A stretch of 64,000 bases of DNA from NCBI GenBank assembly GCA_018883725.1, contig JAHLFN010000068.1, positions 1-64,000 of the forward strand. The letters are read 5' to 3'. Positions 34,872-43,824 of the stretch are shown in pieces. A model generated the notes under the pieces. The model saw nothing but the letters and a program-made list of their open reading frames with translations, did no database searches and had not been told where the DNA came from. The position numbers and the translations under genes are program-made. Position 1 is the stretch's first letter, and every line of letters starts with the position of its first letter. The stretch is from Candidatus Fusobacterium pullicola (lineage in GTDB: Bacteria; Fusobacteriota; Fusobacteriia; Fusobacteriales; Fusobacteriaceae).

Positions 34872-36260
34872 ATGAAGTACGATATTATTTTTTTAGGTGG
34901 CGGACAAGCTGGTATTTTTGGAGCTTATGAAGCAATAGAAAAGAAAGAGGATCTAAAAATACTAATAATAGATAAGGGAAGGATGTTAAAGCAAAGAGTT
35001 TGCCCTAAAGAAAAATTAGGAAAATGTGTAAACTGTCCAATTTGTTCTATAATATATGGAGTTAGTGGAGCTGGAGCTTTTTCAGATTCTAAATTTAACA
35101 TGGATTATAGAGTTGGAGGAGACGTTCATACAGTAGCTGGAAAAAAATTAGTAAACGACACTATAAAGGATATAGTTGAAGTTTATAGAAAATTCGGTTT
35201 TAATGAAGAGCCTACAGGGTTAAAATATAATCCAACAATGGAAAGAATTAAGAAAAGCTGTATTGAAAATGGAGTTCAACTAGTTGATACTCCAACGATG
35301 CATTTAGGAACTGATGGTTCAAGAAAATTATATAGTCAACTAATAGATTATCTTTTAGAAAAAGGTGTTGAATTTAAAACAGAAAGAGAGATTGAAAGTT
35401 TAATTGTAGAGGATAATCAGGTAAAAGGAGTAATAGTTACACACAAAGGTGAAACTGAAGAGTATTATTCTGATAATATAGTAGCTGGAATGGGTAGAAG
35501 TGGTGCAAAAAAAATGATGGAGCTTTGCCAAAAACATAATATAAAATATGAAAATGGAGCTATAGATATAGGAGTTAGAGCAGAGATACCAGATATTATT
35601 ATGAAAGAGATAAACGAAAACTTCTATGAAGCTAAGATGATATACTATTCAAGAAACTATAGAGATAAGATGAGAACTTTCTGTAGTAATCCAAGTGGAT
35701 TTATTGCTGCTGAAAAATATGATGATTTCATATTAGCAAATGGACATGCATATAAGGATAGAAAATCAACAAATACTAACTTAGCTTTACTATGTACTAA
35801 AAAATTTACAGAGCCATTTAATCAACCTTTTGAATATGCTACAGCAATAGCTAAGATATCATCAATGCTTACAGGTGGAAAACTTTTAGTTCAATCATAT
35901 GCTGATCTGAAAGAGGGAAGAAGATCTACAGAAGAGAGATTAGAGAGATTAAATATTGTTCCAACAACTGAAGATTATGTAGCTGGAGATATAGCTCTTG
36001 CTTGTCCTCAAAGATTATTGGATAACATAATGGAATTTATAGAAGTATTGGATAAAATAACACCAGGATTTGCTTCTAGAGATTTACTTCTTTATTTCCC
36101 AGAAATTAAATTTAGAAGTACTAGATTAGAGATAAATGAGCATATGGAAACTTCTATGAAGGGGTTATATGCAGTAGGAGATAGTTCAGGTTATGGTAGT
36201 GGATTAAATATAGCAGCGGTAATGGGAATGTTGGCAGTTAGAGATATTTTAAATAAATAA
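34872..36260 (+). CDS. FAD-dependent oxidoreductase (COG2509-type flavoprotein)
   Basis: A 462-residue flavoprotein. The N-terminal dinucleotide motif FLGGGQAGIFGAYEA (7-21) is followed by a CPKEKLGKCVNCPICSIIYG cysteine run (possible redox or metal site) and GVSGAGAFSDSKFN. A C-terminal YAVGDSSGYGSGLNIAAVMGM closes the FAD site. Members of this group are annotated as NAD-utilising dehydrogenases with unknown substrate. GGAAAG precedes the ATG. A strong terminator follows. Confidence 0.85.
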   Translation: MKYDIIFLGGGQAGIFGAYEAIEKKEDLKILIIDKGRMLKQRVCPKEKLGKCVNCPICSIIYGVSGAGAFSDSKFNMDYRVGGDVHTVAGKKLVNDTIKDIVEVYRKFGFNEEPTGLKYNPTMERIKKSCIENGVQLVDTPTMHLGTDGSRKLYSQLIDYLLEKGVEFKTEREIESLIVEDNQVKGVIVTHKGETEEYYSDNIVAGMGRSGAKKMMELCQKHNIKYENGAIDIGVRAEIPDIIMKEINENFYEAKMIYYSRNYRDKMRTFCSNPSGFIAAEKYDDFILANGHAYKDRKSTNTNLALLCTKKFTEPFNQPFEYATAIAKISSMLTGGKLLVQSYADLKEGRRSTEERLERLNIVPTTEDYVAGDIALACPQRLLDNIMEFIEVLDKITPGFASRDLLLYFPEIKFRSTRLEINEHMETSMKGLYAVGDSSGYGSGLNIAAVMGMLAVRDILNK

Positions 36261-36264
36261 TCTT

Positions 36265-36313
36265 AAAATGGTGTTTTGTTTTTCATTTTGTGGAGAAAAA
36301 AACACCATTTTTT
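36265..36313 (+). terminator. Terminator after the flavoprotein gene
   Basis: AAAATGGTGTTTT (36265-36277) and AAAACACCATTTT (36299-36311) are perfect 13-bp complements followed by TT. Confidence 0.85.
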
Positions 36314-36324
36314 ATAGCTTTGAA

Positions 36325-36353
36325 TTGAAAAAAAGAAAAAATTGTGGTAAAAT
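36325..36353 (+). promoter_or_regulatory. Promoter for ftsY
   Basis: TTGAAA (36325-36330), a 17-base spacer, TAAAAT (36348-36353) with an upstream TG, 30 bases before ftsY. Confidence 0.6.
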
Positions 36354-36383
36354 CTAATTGATAAGAAAAATAGGAGGATAAAA

Positions 36384-37553
36384 ATGGGTTTTTTTAGCAA
36401 ACTGTTTGGGAAAAAGAAAGAGGAAGAAAAGGAAAGTTTTAAAGTTGCTGAAGTAGAAATTGATGAAATTTTAAATAAAAAAAATGAAAAAGAAAGCATT
36501 AATGAAAAAAAAGATATAGAATTAGAAGAAAAAATTGAAATAAAGGATGTTGAAAGTGAAAAAATAGATACACTAGAGACAAAGATAATTGAAAAGCAAA
36601 AAGAGGAAGCTGAAGAATATAAAGAAGTAAAAAAAGAAAAAAAAGGTTTTTTTACCTCTTTAAAAGAAAAACTTTTTAAATCAAGGGAAGGGTTATTTGG
36701 AACATTAAAGTCATTTATCTTAGGAAGAAATGTAATAGATGCTGAGATGTATGAGGAGTTAGAGGATATCTTAGTTCAATCTGATATAGGAATGGATATG
36801 ACAATAAAAATAGTTGCTGCCCTTGAAAAAGAGGTTAAAAAGAGGGGAATTAAAGATCCTAAAGAGGTTTATCCAGTATTAAAAGAGGTAATGGAAGGAT
36901 TTCTGATTAAAGAAAATAATGAAATTTATATAGAAGATGGAAAATTAAATGTTATTTTAGTTGTAGGTGTAAATGGTGTTGGAAAGACTACTACTATAGG
37001 AAAATTAGCTTCTAAGTATGTAAAAGAGGGTAAAAAAGTTATCTTAGGAGCAGGGGATACTTTTAGAGCAGCGGCTATAGAACAGTTAGAGGAATGGGCT
37101 AATAGATCGGGAGCCGAAATAGTGAAAAGTACTCAAGGTTCAGATCCAGGAGCAGTTGTTTTTGATACATTGGAAGCAGCTCAAGCTCGTAAAGCTGATA
37201 TTGCTATTATTGATACTGCTGGAAGATTACACAATAAAAATAATTTAATGAAAGAGTTAGAAAAGATACATAATATTATTAAGAAAAAATTAGGAGATCA
37301 GAAGTATGAATCAATTTTAGTTATAGATGGAACTACTGGTCAAAACGCTTTGTCACAAGCAAAGGTATTTAATGAAGTTACTGATTTAACGGGATTTATT
37401 ATTACTAAACTTGATGGAACTGCTAAAGGTGGTATAGTATTTAGTATATCTGAAGAGTTGAAAAAACCTATAAAATTTATTGGAGTCGGTGAAAAGATAG
37501 AAGATTTAAGAAAATTTGATGCAAAAGAATATATACAAGCTATATTTGATTAG
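36384..37553 (+). CDS. ftsY: Signal recognition particle receptor FtsY
   Basis: A 389-residue SRP receptor that docks ribosome-SRP complexes at the membrane. An amphipathic start (MGFFSKLFGKKK) and a Lys/Glu-rich A-domain (about 10-85) lead to a second amphipathic helix (FFTSLKEKLFKSREGLFGTL). The NG GTPase domain follows, with GVNGVGKTT (195-203), DTFRAAAIEQL, DTAGR (277-281) and TKLDGTAKGG. Full length; AGGAGG precedes the ATG. It forms a single-gene unit. Confidence 0.96.
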   Translation: MGFFSKLFGKKKEEEKESFKVAEVEIDEILNKKNEKESINEKKDIELEEKIEIKDVESEKIDTLETKIIEKQKEEAEEYKEVKKEKKGFFTSLKEKLFKSREGLFGTLKSFILGRNVIDAEMYEELEDILVQSDIGMDMTIKIVAALEKEVKKRGIKDPKEVYPVLKEVMEGFLIKENNEIYIEDGKLNVILVVGVNGVGKTTTIGKLASKYVKEGKKVILGAGDTFRAAAIEQLEEWANRSGAEIVKSTQGSDPGAVVFDTLEAAQARKADIAIIDTAGRLHNKNNLMKELEKIHNIIKKKLGDQKYESILVIDGTTGQNALSQAKVFNEVTDLTGFIITKLDGTAKGGIVFSISEELKKPIKFIGVGEKIEDLRKFDAKEYIQAIFD

Positions 37554-37591
37554 TGTAAAATATTTATTTTGTAAATTTTTTAAAAAAATAA

Positions 37592-37650
37592 TTGTAATTA
37601 TACTTAAAATTTGTTAGTATATACTTAACAACAACAAAGTTGTTATTAAT
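37592..37650 (+). promoter_or_regulatory. Promoter, direct repeat and inverted repeat upstream of pta
   Basis: TTGTAA (37592-37597), a 17-base spacer and TAGTAT (37615-37620) with an upstream TG. ATACTTAA occurs twice, at 37600-37607 and 37621-37628 (spacing 21, two helical turns), bracketing the -10. Just downstream, AACAAC/GTTGTT form an inverted repeat around 37627-37646, a possible operator or leader hairpin. Confidence 0.45.
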
Positions 37651-37699
37651 GATATATATAAAAAATTAAGATAAAATATTATTTAAGGAAGTGAGAGTT

Positions 37700-38698
37700 T
37701 TGAGTTTTTTAGTTAAAATTAGAGAAAAAGCAAGAGAAGTTAACAGATCAGTTGTTTTACCAGAAGGAACTGATGAAAGAGTAGTAACAGCTGCAGCTAA
37801 AGTAGTTGAATTAGGTATAGCTAGACCAATAGTTATAGGAAACAAAGAAGAAATGGAAAGAGTAGCAAATGACTTAGGTCTTAGTTTAAAAGGAGTAGAA
37901 ATAGTAGAAGTAAAAAATTCTTCTAAATTAGAGGCTTATGCTGAAAAATTAGCTGAATTAAGAGCTAAAAAAGGTATGACAGTAGAAAAAGCAAGAGAGA
38001 TCTTATTAAATGATCCAAACTTCTTTGGTGCTATGATGGTAAAGATGGGAGATGCTGATGCAATGGTATCTGGATCTGACTCACCTACAGCAGATGTTTT
38101 AAGAGCAGGACTACAAGTAATAGGAACTAGACCTGGAATAAAAACTGTATCTTCTGTATTTGTTATGGAATTAACAGAAAGACAAGAAACTTATGGAGAC
38201 GTATTATTATTTGGAGATTGTTCAGTAATACCAGTTCCTACTGCAGAACAACTAGCAGATATAGCTGAAGCATCAGTTATTACTGCACAAAACGTAGTTG
38301 GAATGCAAGGAAAAGTAGCATTAATGACTTTCTCAACAAAAGGATCAGCTAGTCATCCAGATATAGATGTTGTAATAGAAGCTGGAAAAATCTTAGATGA
38401 AAGAAAAGTAAATTTCCAATATGAAGCTGAAGTTCAAGCAGACGCAGCTATAGTGAAATCTGTAGCAATGAAAAAATGCCCTAACTCTCAAGTTGCAGGA
38501 AGTGCAAATATTTTAATATTCCCTAACTTAGCAGCAGGAAATATAGGATATAAATTAGTACAAAGATTAGCTGGTGCAAATGCATACGGACCAATAATCC
38601 AAGGACTTGCAGCACCAATAAATGACCTATCAAGAGGATGTTCAGTAGACGATATAGTTAACTTAGTAGCAATTACTGCAGTACAAGCAGCAGAGTAA
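37700..38698 (+). CDS. pta: Phosphate acetyltransferase
   Basis: A 332-residue Pta that converts acetyl-CoA and phosphate to acetyl phosphate. The family start VVLPEGTDERVV leads to MVSGSDSPTADVLRAGLQVIG, PVPTAEQLADIAEAS, KCPNSQVAGSANILIFPNLAAGNIGYKLVQRLAGANAYGPIIQGLAAPINDLSRGC. The start is probably TTG at 37700 (AAGGAAG 8 bases upstream); a GTG at 37691 is an alternative but too near that site. ackA follows after 50 bases; together they make ATP from acetyl-CoA produced by the pyruvate oxidoreductase. Confidence 0.95.
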   Translation: MSFLVKIREKAREVNRSVVLPEGTDERVVTAAAKVVELGIARPIVIGNKEEMERVANDLGLSLKGVEIVEVKNSSKLEAYAEKLAELRAKKGMTVEKAREILLNDPNFFGAMMVKMGDADAMVSGSDSPTADVLRAGLQVIGTRPGIKTVSSVFVMELTERQETYGDVLLFGDCSVIPVPTAEQLADIAEASVITAQNVVGMQGKVALMTFSTKGSASHPDIDVVIEAGKILDERKVNFQYEAEVQADAAIVKSVAMKKCPNSQVAGSANILIFPNLAAGNIGYKLVQRLAGANAYGPIIQGLAAPINDLSRGCSVDDIVNLVAITAVQAAE

Positions 38699-38748
38699 TA
38701 AAAGCTATTTAAAAAATATAATAAATAATTATTTTAAGGAGATAAAGA

Positions 38749-39951
38749 ATGAAAGTTTTAGTAATTAACTGTGGAAGCTCATCATTAAAATATCAATTAA
38801 TGAATCCAGAAACAAGAGAAGTTTATGCAAAAGGATTATGTGAAAGAATAGGAATTGAAGGTTCTAAAATGGAATATGAGGTTCCAGCTAGAGATTATGA
38901 AATAAAAGTTGAGAAACCAATGCCAACTCATAAAGAAGCTTTAGAATTAGTTATCAATGCAATAACTGATAAAGAAAATGGAGTAATAGCTTCAGTAGAA
39001 GAAGTAGAAGCAATAGGACATAGAGTAGTACATGGAGGAGAAACATTTGCTAAATCTGTATTAATAACAGATGAAGTTATGAAAGCTATAGAAGCTAACA
39101 ATGAATTAGCTCCTTTACATAATCCAGCTAACTTAATGGGAGTTAGAACTTGTATGTCATTAATGCCTGGGAAACCAAATGTAGCTGTATTTGATACTGC
39201 TTTCCACCAAACAATGCCAGCTGAAGCATTCATGTATGCATTACCATATGAAGATTATACAGAATTAAAAGTAAGAAAATATGGATTCCACGGAACATCT
39301 CACTTATATGTTTCAGAAACAATGAGAGAGATTATGGGAAATCCAGAGCACTCAAAAATAATAGTTTGTCACTTAGGAAACGGAGCATCTGTATCTGCAG
39401 TAATGGATGGTAAATCAGTAGATACATCAATGGGATTAACTCCATTACAAGGATTAATGATGGGAACTAGATGTGGAGATATAGATCCAGCAGCTGTATT
39501 ATTTATAAAAAATAAAAGAGGATTAACTGATAGAGAAATGGATAACAGATTAAATAAAGAATCTGGAATCCTAGGAGTATTTGGAAAATCATCTGACTGT
39601 AGAGATATGGAAAATGCAGTAGCTGAAGGAGATGCAAGAGCTAAATTAGCAGAGGATATGTTTATTTATAGAATCAAATCTTATGTAGGAGCTTATGCAG
39701 CAGTAATGGGTGGAGTAGACGCTATCTGTTTTGCAGGAGGAATTGGAGAAAATGCTTCTGGAATAAGAGAGAGAGTTATTGAAAGCTTAGGATTTATAGG
39801 AGCTAAAATAGATAAAGAAGTTAACTCAGTTAGAAAGAAAGGAAATGTAAAATTATCAACTGATGATTCTAGAGTATTAGTTTATAAAATACCTACAAAC
39901 GAAGAGTTAGTAATTGCTAGAGATACATATAGAATTGTAACTGGAAAATAA
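38749..39951 (+). CDS. ackA: Acetate kinase
   Basis: A 400-residue AckA that makes ATP and acetate from acetyl phosphate. It has VINCGSSSLKYQL at the start, GHRVVHGGE, FDTAFHQTMP, KYGFHGTSHLYV with its catalytic-region histidines, HLGNGASVSA, MGTRCGDIDPA and CFAGGIGENA. Full length. TAAGGAG precedes the ATG. Like pta and the pyruvate oxidoreductase, it uses more AAC/TTC-type codons than the rest of the window, which suggests high expression. Confidence 0.97.
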   Translation: MKVLVINCGSSSLKYQLMNPETREVYAKGLCERIGIEGSKMEYEVPARDYEIKVEKPMPTHKEALELVINAITDKENGVIASVEEVEAIGHRVVHGGETFAKSVLITDEVMKAIEANNELAPLHNPANLMGVRTCMSLMPGKPNVAVFDTAFHQTMPAEAFMYALPYEDYTELKVRKYGFHGTSHLYVSETMREIMGNPEHSKIIVCHLGNGASVSAVMDGKSVDTSMGLTPLQGLMMGTRCGDIDPAAVLFIKNKRGLTDREMDNRLNKESGILGVFGKSSDCRDMENAVAEGDARAKLAEDMFIYRIKSYVGAYAAVMGGVDAICFAGGIGENASGIRERVIESLGFIGAKIDKEVNSVRKKGNVKLSTDDSRVLVYKIPTNEELVIARDTYRIVTGK

Positions 39952-39990
39952 TAAAGTAGAAAAATTTTATAAAAAATTTTTAAATAATTA

Positions 39991-40018
39991 TTGACAAATT
40001 TTAAATATGATTTAAAAT
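39991..40018 (+). promoter_or_regulatory. Strong promoter for the pyruvate:ferredoxin oxidoreductase gene
   Basis: A perfect TTGACA (39991-39996), a 16-base spacer, then TAAAAT (40013-40018), 59 bases before the start. Upstream, AAAAATTTT/AAAATTTTT (39960-39981) makes an all-A/U hairpin that may partly end the pta-ackA transcript. Confidence 0.6.
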
Positions 40019-40077
40019 AGTATATAGAAGTAAATTAAAAAAATACTTTCATAAAAGATTTTATAGGAGGAATTGTA

Positions 40078-43000
40078 ATGGTTAAAAAAATGCAGACAAT
40101 GGATGGAAACCAAGCTGCAGCATATGCATCATATGCCTTTACTGAAGTAGCTGGAATTTATCCTATCACTCCATCATCACCAATGGCAGAGTACACAGAT
40201 GAATGGGCTTCAAAAGGAATGAAAAATATATTTGGAGTACCTGTAAAAGTTGTAGAAATGCAATCAGAGGCTGGAGCAGCAGGAACTGTACACGGTTCTT
40301 TACAAGCAGGAGCTTTAACTACTACTTATACAGCTTCACAAGGATTATTATTAAAAATACCTAACATGTATAAAATAGCTGGAGAATTATTACCAGGAGT
40401 AATACACGTATCAGCTAGAGCATTATCAGCTCAAGCACTATCTATCTTTGGAGATCACCAAGATATATATGCAGCTAGACAAACTGGTTTTGCTATGTTA
40501 GCAACAAACTCAGTTCAAGAAGTTATGGACCTTGCAGGAGTAGCTCACTTAGCAGCTATCAAAACAAGAGTACCTTTCTTACACTTCTTTGATGGATTCA
40601 GAACTTCTCACGAAATTCAAAAAGTAGAAGTAATGGATTATGAAGTATTTAAAAACTTAATCGATATGGAAGCTGTTCAAGCATTCAGAGAGAGAGCTCT
40701 TAACCCAGAGCACCCAGTAACAAGAGGAACTGCAGAAAATGATGACGTTTACTTCCAAACAAGAGAAGCACAAAACAAATTCTATGATGCAGTACCAGAT
40801 GTAGTAGCTCACTACATGGCAGAAATCTCTAAAGTAACTGGAAGAGATTACAAACCTTTCAATTACTATGGAGCTCCAGATGCTGAAAGAATTATAATAG
40901 CTATGGGATCAATTTGTCCTATATCAGAAGAAACAATAGATTACTTAAATGCTAAAGGGGAAAAAGTAGGAATTTTATCTGTACACTTATACAGACCATT
41001 CTCTGCTAAATACTTCTTTGATGTATTCCCATCAACAGTTAAGAAAATAGCAGTTTTAGACAGAACAAAAGAGCCTGGATCACAAGGAGAACCATTATTA
41101 CTTGATATTCAATCTCTATTCTACGGAAGAGAAAATGCTCCAGTAATAATCGGAGGAAGATACGGATTATCTTCAAAAGATACTACACCAGCTCACGTAA
41201 TTGCTGTATTTGATAACTTAAAATTAGACCAACCAAAAGACAGATTCACAGTAGGAATAGTAGATGACGTTACATTTACTTCATTAGAAGTAGGAGCACC
41301 TGTAACTGTAACTGGTGATGACGTAAAAGAATGCTTATTCTTCGGATTAGGAGCAGACGGAACAGTTGGAGCTAACAAAAACTCAATAAAAATCATCGGA
41401 GATAAGACAGATTTATATGCACAAGGATACTTCGCATATGACTCTAAAAAATCTGGAGGAGTTACTAGATCTCACTTAAGATTTGGAAAATCTCCAATAA
41501 AAGCAAGCTACTTAATTTCAAATCCACACTTTGTAGCATGTTCAGTTCCAGCATATTTACACCAATATGATATGACTTCTGGAATCAGAAAAGGTGGATC
41601 ATTATTAGTTAACTGTATTTGGGATGCAGAAGAAGCTGTAAATCAAATACCTAACAAAGTAAAAAGAGATCTAGCTAAAAATGGAGCAAGATTATTCATA
41701 ATCAATGCAACTAAATTAGCTGAAGAAATTGGATTAGGGCAAAGAACAAATACAATAATGCAAGCTGCTTTCTTTAAACTAGCTGACATTATTCCATTTG
41801 AAGAAGCTCAACAATATATGAAAGATTATGCTAAAAAATCATATGCTAAAAAAGGTGACGATATAGTTCAAATGAACTATAAAGCTATCGATAAAGGAGC
41901 AGAAGGATTAATCGAAGTACCAGTAGATCCAGCATGGGCTAACTTACCAGTTGAAGAGTTAAAAGCAGCTGAAGAGTGTTGTTCTTGTAGATGTGGACAC
42001 GAAAAATCAAAAACTGAATTATTCGTAGAAAGAATTGCAAAACCTATCAACGCAATTAAAGGATATGATTTACCAGTTTCTGCATTCAACGGATATGAAG
42101 ATGGAACATTTGAAAACGGAACTACTGCATATGAGAAGAGAGGAATTGCAGTTCACGTACCTGAGTGGAAAGCTGAAAACTGTATCCAATGTAACCAATG
42201 TTCATATGTATGTCCACATGCAGTAATCAGACCATTCTTAATGACTGAAGAAGAAAAAGCTGCATCTCCAGTAGAATTAACAACTATTAAACCAGTTGGA
42301 AAAGGATTAGAAGGATTACAATATAGAATGCAAGTATCTACTTTAGACTGTACAGGATGTGGATCATGTGCTAACGTATGTCCAGCTAAAGAGAAAGCAT
42401 TAGTAATGGTAAGCATCGGACAATCTTTAGAAAATAAAGAAGATAAGAAAGCTGATTACTTATTCAACAAAGTTGAGTACAGAAGTGACTTAATGTCTAA
42501 AGATACTGTAAAAGGATCTCAATTCTCTCAACCATTATTCGAATTCCACGGAGCATGTCCTGGATGTGGAGAAACTCCATACTTAAAAGCTATAACTCAA
42601 TTATTTGGAGAAAGAATGATGATAGCTAATGCTACTGGATGTTCTTCAATATACAGTGGATCTGCACCATCTACTCCATATACAACTAACAAAGATGGAC
42701 ACGGACCATCATGGGGATCTTCTCTATTCGAAGACAACGCTGAGTACGGAATGGGAATGCACGTTGCTGTAGAAACTTTAAGAGATAGACTTCAAAATAT
42801 AATGGAAGAAAATATGGACAAAGTTCCAGCAGAAGTTGCTGAACTATTCAAAGAATGGATAGAAAACAGATCATTTGCTGCTAAATCAAGAGAAGTATCT
42901 GATAAGATAATCGCTGCTTTAGAAGGAAAAGACTGTGAAGTATGTAAAGAAATCTTAAGCTTAAAACAATACTTAGCTAAGAAATCTCAATGGATCTTTG

Positions 43001-43653
43001 GAGGAGACGGATGGGCATATGACATCGGATATGGTGGAGTAGACCACGTTCTAGCTTCTAAAGAAGATGTAAATATCGTAGTTTTAGATACAGAAGTTTA
43101 CTCAAATACAGGAGGACAAGCTTCTAAATCAACTCCTACAGGAGCAATTGCAAAATTCGCAGCTGCAGGAAAAGCAGTTAAGAAGAAAGACCTTGCTGCA
43201 ATAGCTATGTCTTATGGACACATCTATGTTGCACAAGTATCTATGGGAGCTAACCAACAACAATATTTAAAAGCTTTAAAAGAAGCTGAAGCTCACAACG
43301 GACCATCTTTAATCATTGCATACGCTCCATGTATCAACCACGGATTAAAGAAAGGAATGGCTAAAGTACAAAACGAAATGAAGATGGCAACTGAGTGTGG
43401 ATACTGGCCAATATTCAGATATAACCCTGCATTAGAAGCAGAAGGTAAAAACCCTCTTCAAATAGATTGTAAAGAGCCTAACTGGGATAAATATGAAGAG
43501 TACTTATTAGGAGAAGTAAGATATGCTACTCTTTCTAAATCTAACCCAACAGAAGCTAAAGAACTTTATGAAAGAAATAAAGCTGAAGCTCAAAGAAGAT
43601 GGAGACAATATAACAGACTTGCTGCTATGGATTTCTCTACAGAGAAAAAATAA
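40078..43653 (+). CDS. nifJ: Pyruvate:ferredoxin (flavodoxin) oxidoreductase
   Basis: A 1191-residue single-chain PFOR that oxidises pyruvate to acetyl-CoA and CO2 and reduces ferredoxin. The N-terminal core has MDGNQAAAYASYAFTEVAGIYPITPSSPMAE. Two ferredoxin-type [4Fe-4S] motifs follow, CIQCNQCSYVCP from residue 702 and CTGCGSCANVCP from 758. The C-terminal part has CPGCGETPYLKA and the thiamine diphosphate motif GDGWAYDIGYGG (from 976). Odd: a short Cys cluster, CCSCRCGH at 634-641, sits between domain III and the ferredoxin domain. It follows AGGAGG. Codon use suggests high expression. Confidence 0.97.
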   Translation: MVKKMQTMDGNQAAAYASYAFTEVAGIYPITPSSPMAEYTDEWASKGMKNIFGVPVKVVEMQSEAGAAGTVHGSLQAGALTTTYTASQGLLLKIPNMYKIAGELLPGVIHVSARALSAQALSIFGDHQDIYAARQTGFAMLATNSVQEVMDLAGVAHLAAIKTRVPFLHFFDGFRTSHEIQKVEVMDYEVFKNLIDMEAVQAFRERALNPEHPVTRGTAENDDVYFQTREAQNKFYDAVPDVVAHYMAEISKVTGRDYKPFNYYGAPDAERIIIAMGSICPISEETIDYLNAKGEKVGILSVHLYRPFSAKYFFDVFPSTVKKIAVLDRTKEPGSQGEPLLLDIQSLFYGRENAPVIIGGRYGLSSKDTTPAHVIAVFDNLKLDQPKDRFTVGIVDDVTFTSLEVGAPVTVTGDDVKECLFFGLGADGTVGANKNSIKIIGDKTDLYAQGYFAYDSKKSGGVTRSHLRFGKSPIKASYLISNPHFVACSVPAYLHQYDMTSGIRKGGSLLVNCIWDAEEAVNQIPNKVKRDLAKNGARLFIINATKLAEEIGLGQRTNTIMQAAFFKLADIIPFEEAQQYMKDYAKKSYAKKGDDIVQMNYKAIDKGAEGLIEVPVDPAWANLPVEELKAAEECCSCRCGHEKSKTELFVERIAKPINAIKGYDLPVSAFNGYEDGTFENGTTAYEKRGIAVHVPEWKAENCIQCNQCSYVCPHAVIRPFLMTEEEKAASPVELTTIKPVGKGLEGLQYRMQVSTLDCTGCGSCANVCPAKEKALVMVSIGQSLENKEDKKADYLFNKVEYRSDLMSKDTVKGSQFSQPLFEFHGACPGCGETPYLKAITQLFGERMMIANATGCSSIYSGSAPSTPYTTNKDGHGPSWGSSLFEDNAEYGMGMHVAVETLRDRLQNIMEENMDKVPAEVAELFKEWIENRSFAAKSREVSDKIIAALEGKDCEVCKEILSLKQYLAKKSQWIFGGDGWAYDIGYGGVDHVLASKEDVNIVVLDTEVYSNTGGQASKSTPTGAIAKFAAAGKAVKKKDLAAIAMSYGHIYVAQVSMGANQQQYLKALKEAEAHNGPSLIIAYAPCINHGLKKGMAKVQNEMKMATECGYWPIFRYNPALEAEGKNPLQIDCKEPNWDKYEEYLLGEVRYATLSKSNPTEAKELYERNKAEAQRRWRQYNRLAAMDFSTEKK

Positions 43654-43683
43654 GAGTAGGCTGTTAAAGAGTCATAAATATAG

Positions 43684-43714
43684 GAGACTGATAGAAATAT
43701 CAGTCTCTTTTTAT
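43684..43714 (+). terminator. Terminator after the pyruvate oxidoreductase gene
   Basis: GAGACTGAT (43684-43692) and ATCAGTCTC (43699-43707) are perfect complements around a 6-base loop, followed by TTTTTATA. Confidence 0.88.
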
Positions 43715-43760
43715 ATTATTATAAAAATAAAAAAATTTTTAAAAATGATAAAATTAAAAA

Positions 43761-43789
43761 TTGACTATTTATTTAAATTCATGTATAAT
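43761..43789 (+). promoter_or_regulatory. Promoter for the CNNM/CorC-type gene
   Basis: TTGACT (43761-43766), a 17-base spacer, TATAAT (43784-43789), 35 bases before the start. Confidence 0.7.
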
Positions 43790-43824
43790 TGATCTAAATT
43801 AAAATATATTAGGAGGAATTATTA

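Noticed and set aside
41877-42416. Minus-strand frames opposite the pyruvate oxidoreductase
   Set aside because: No ribosome site, no recognisable protein, and the plus-strand gene is certain.
43523-43792. Plus-strand open frame overlapping the end of the pyruvate oxidoreductase gene
   Set aside because: It is out of frame with a highly expressed gene, runs through its terminator and has no ribosome site.
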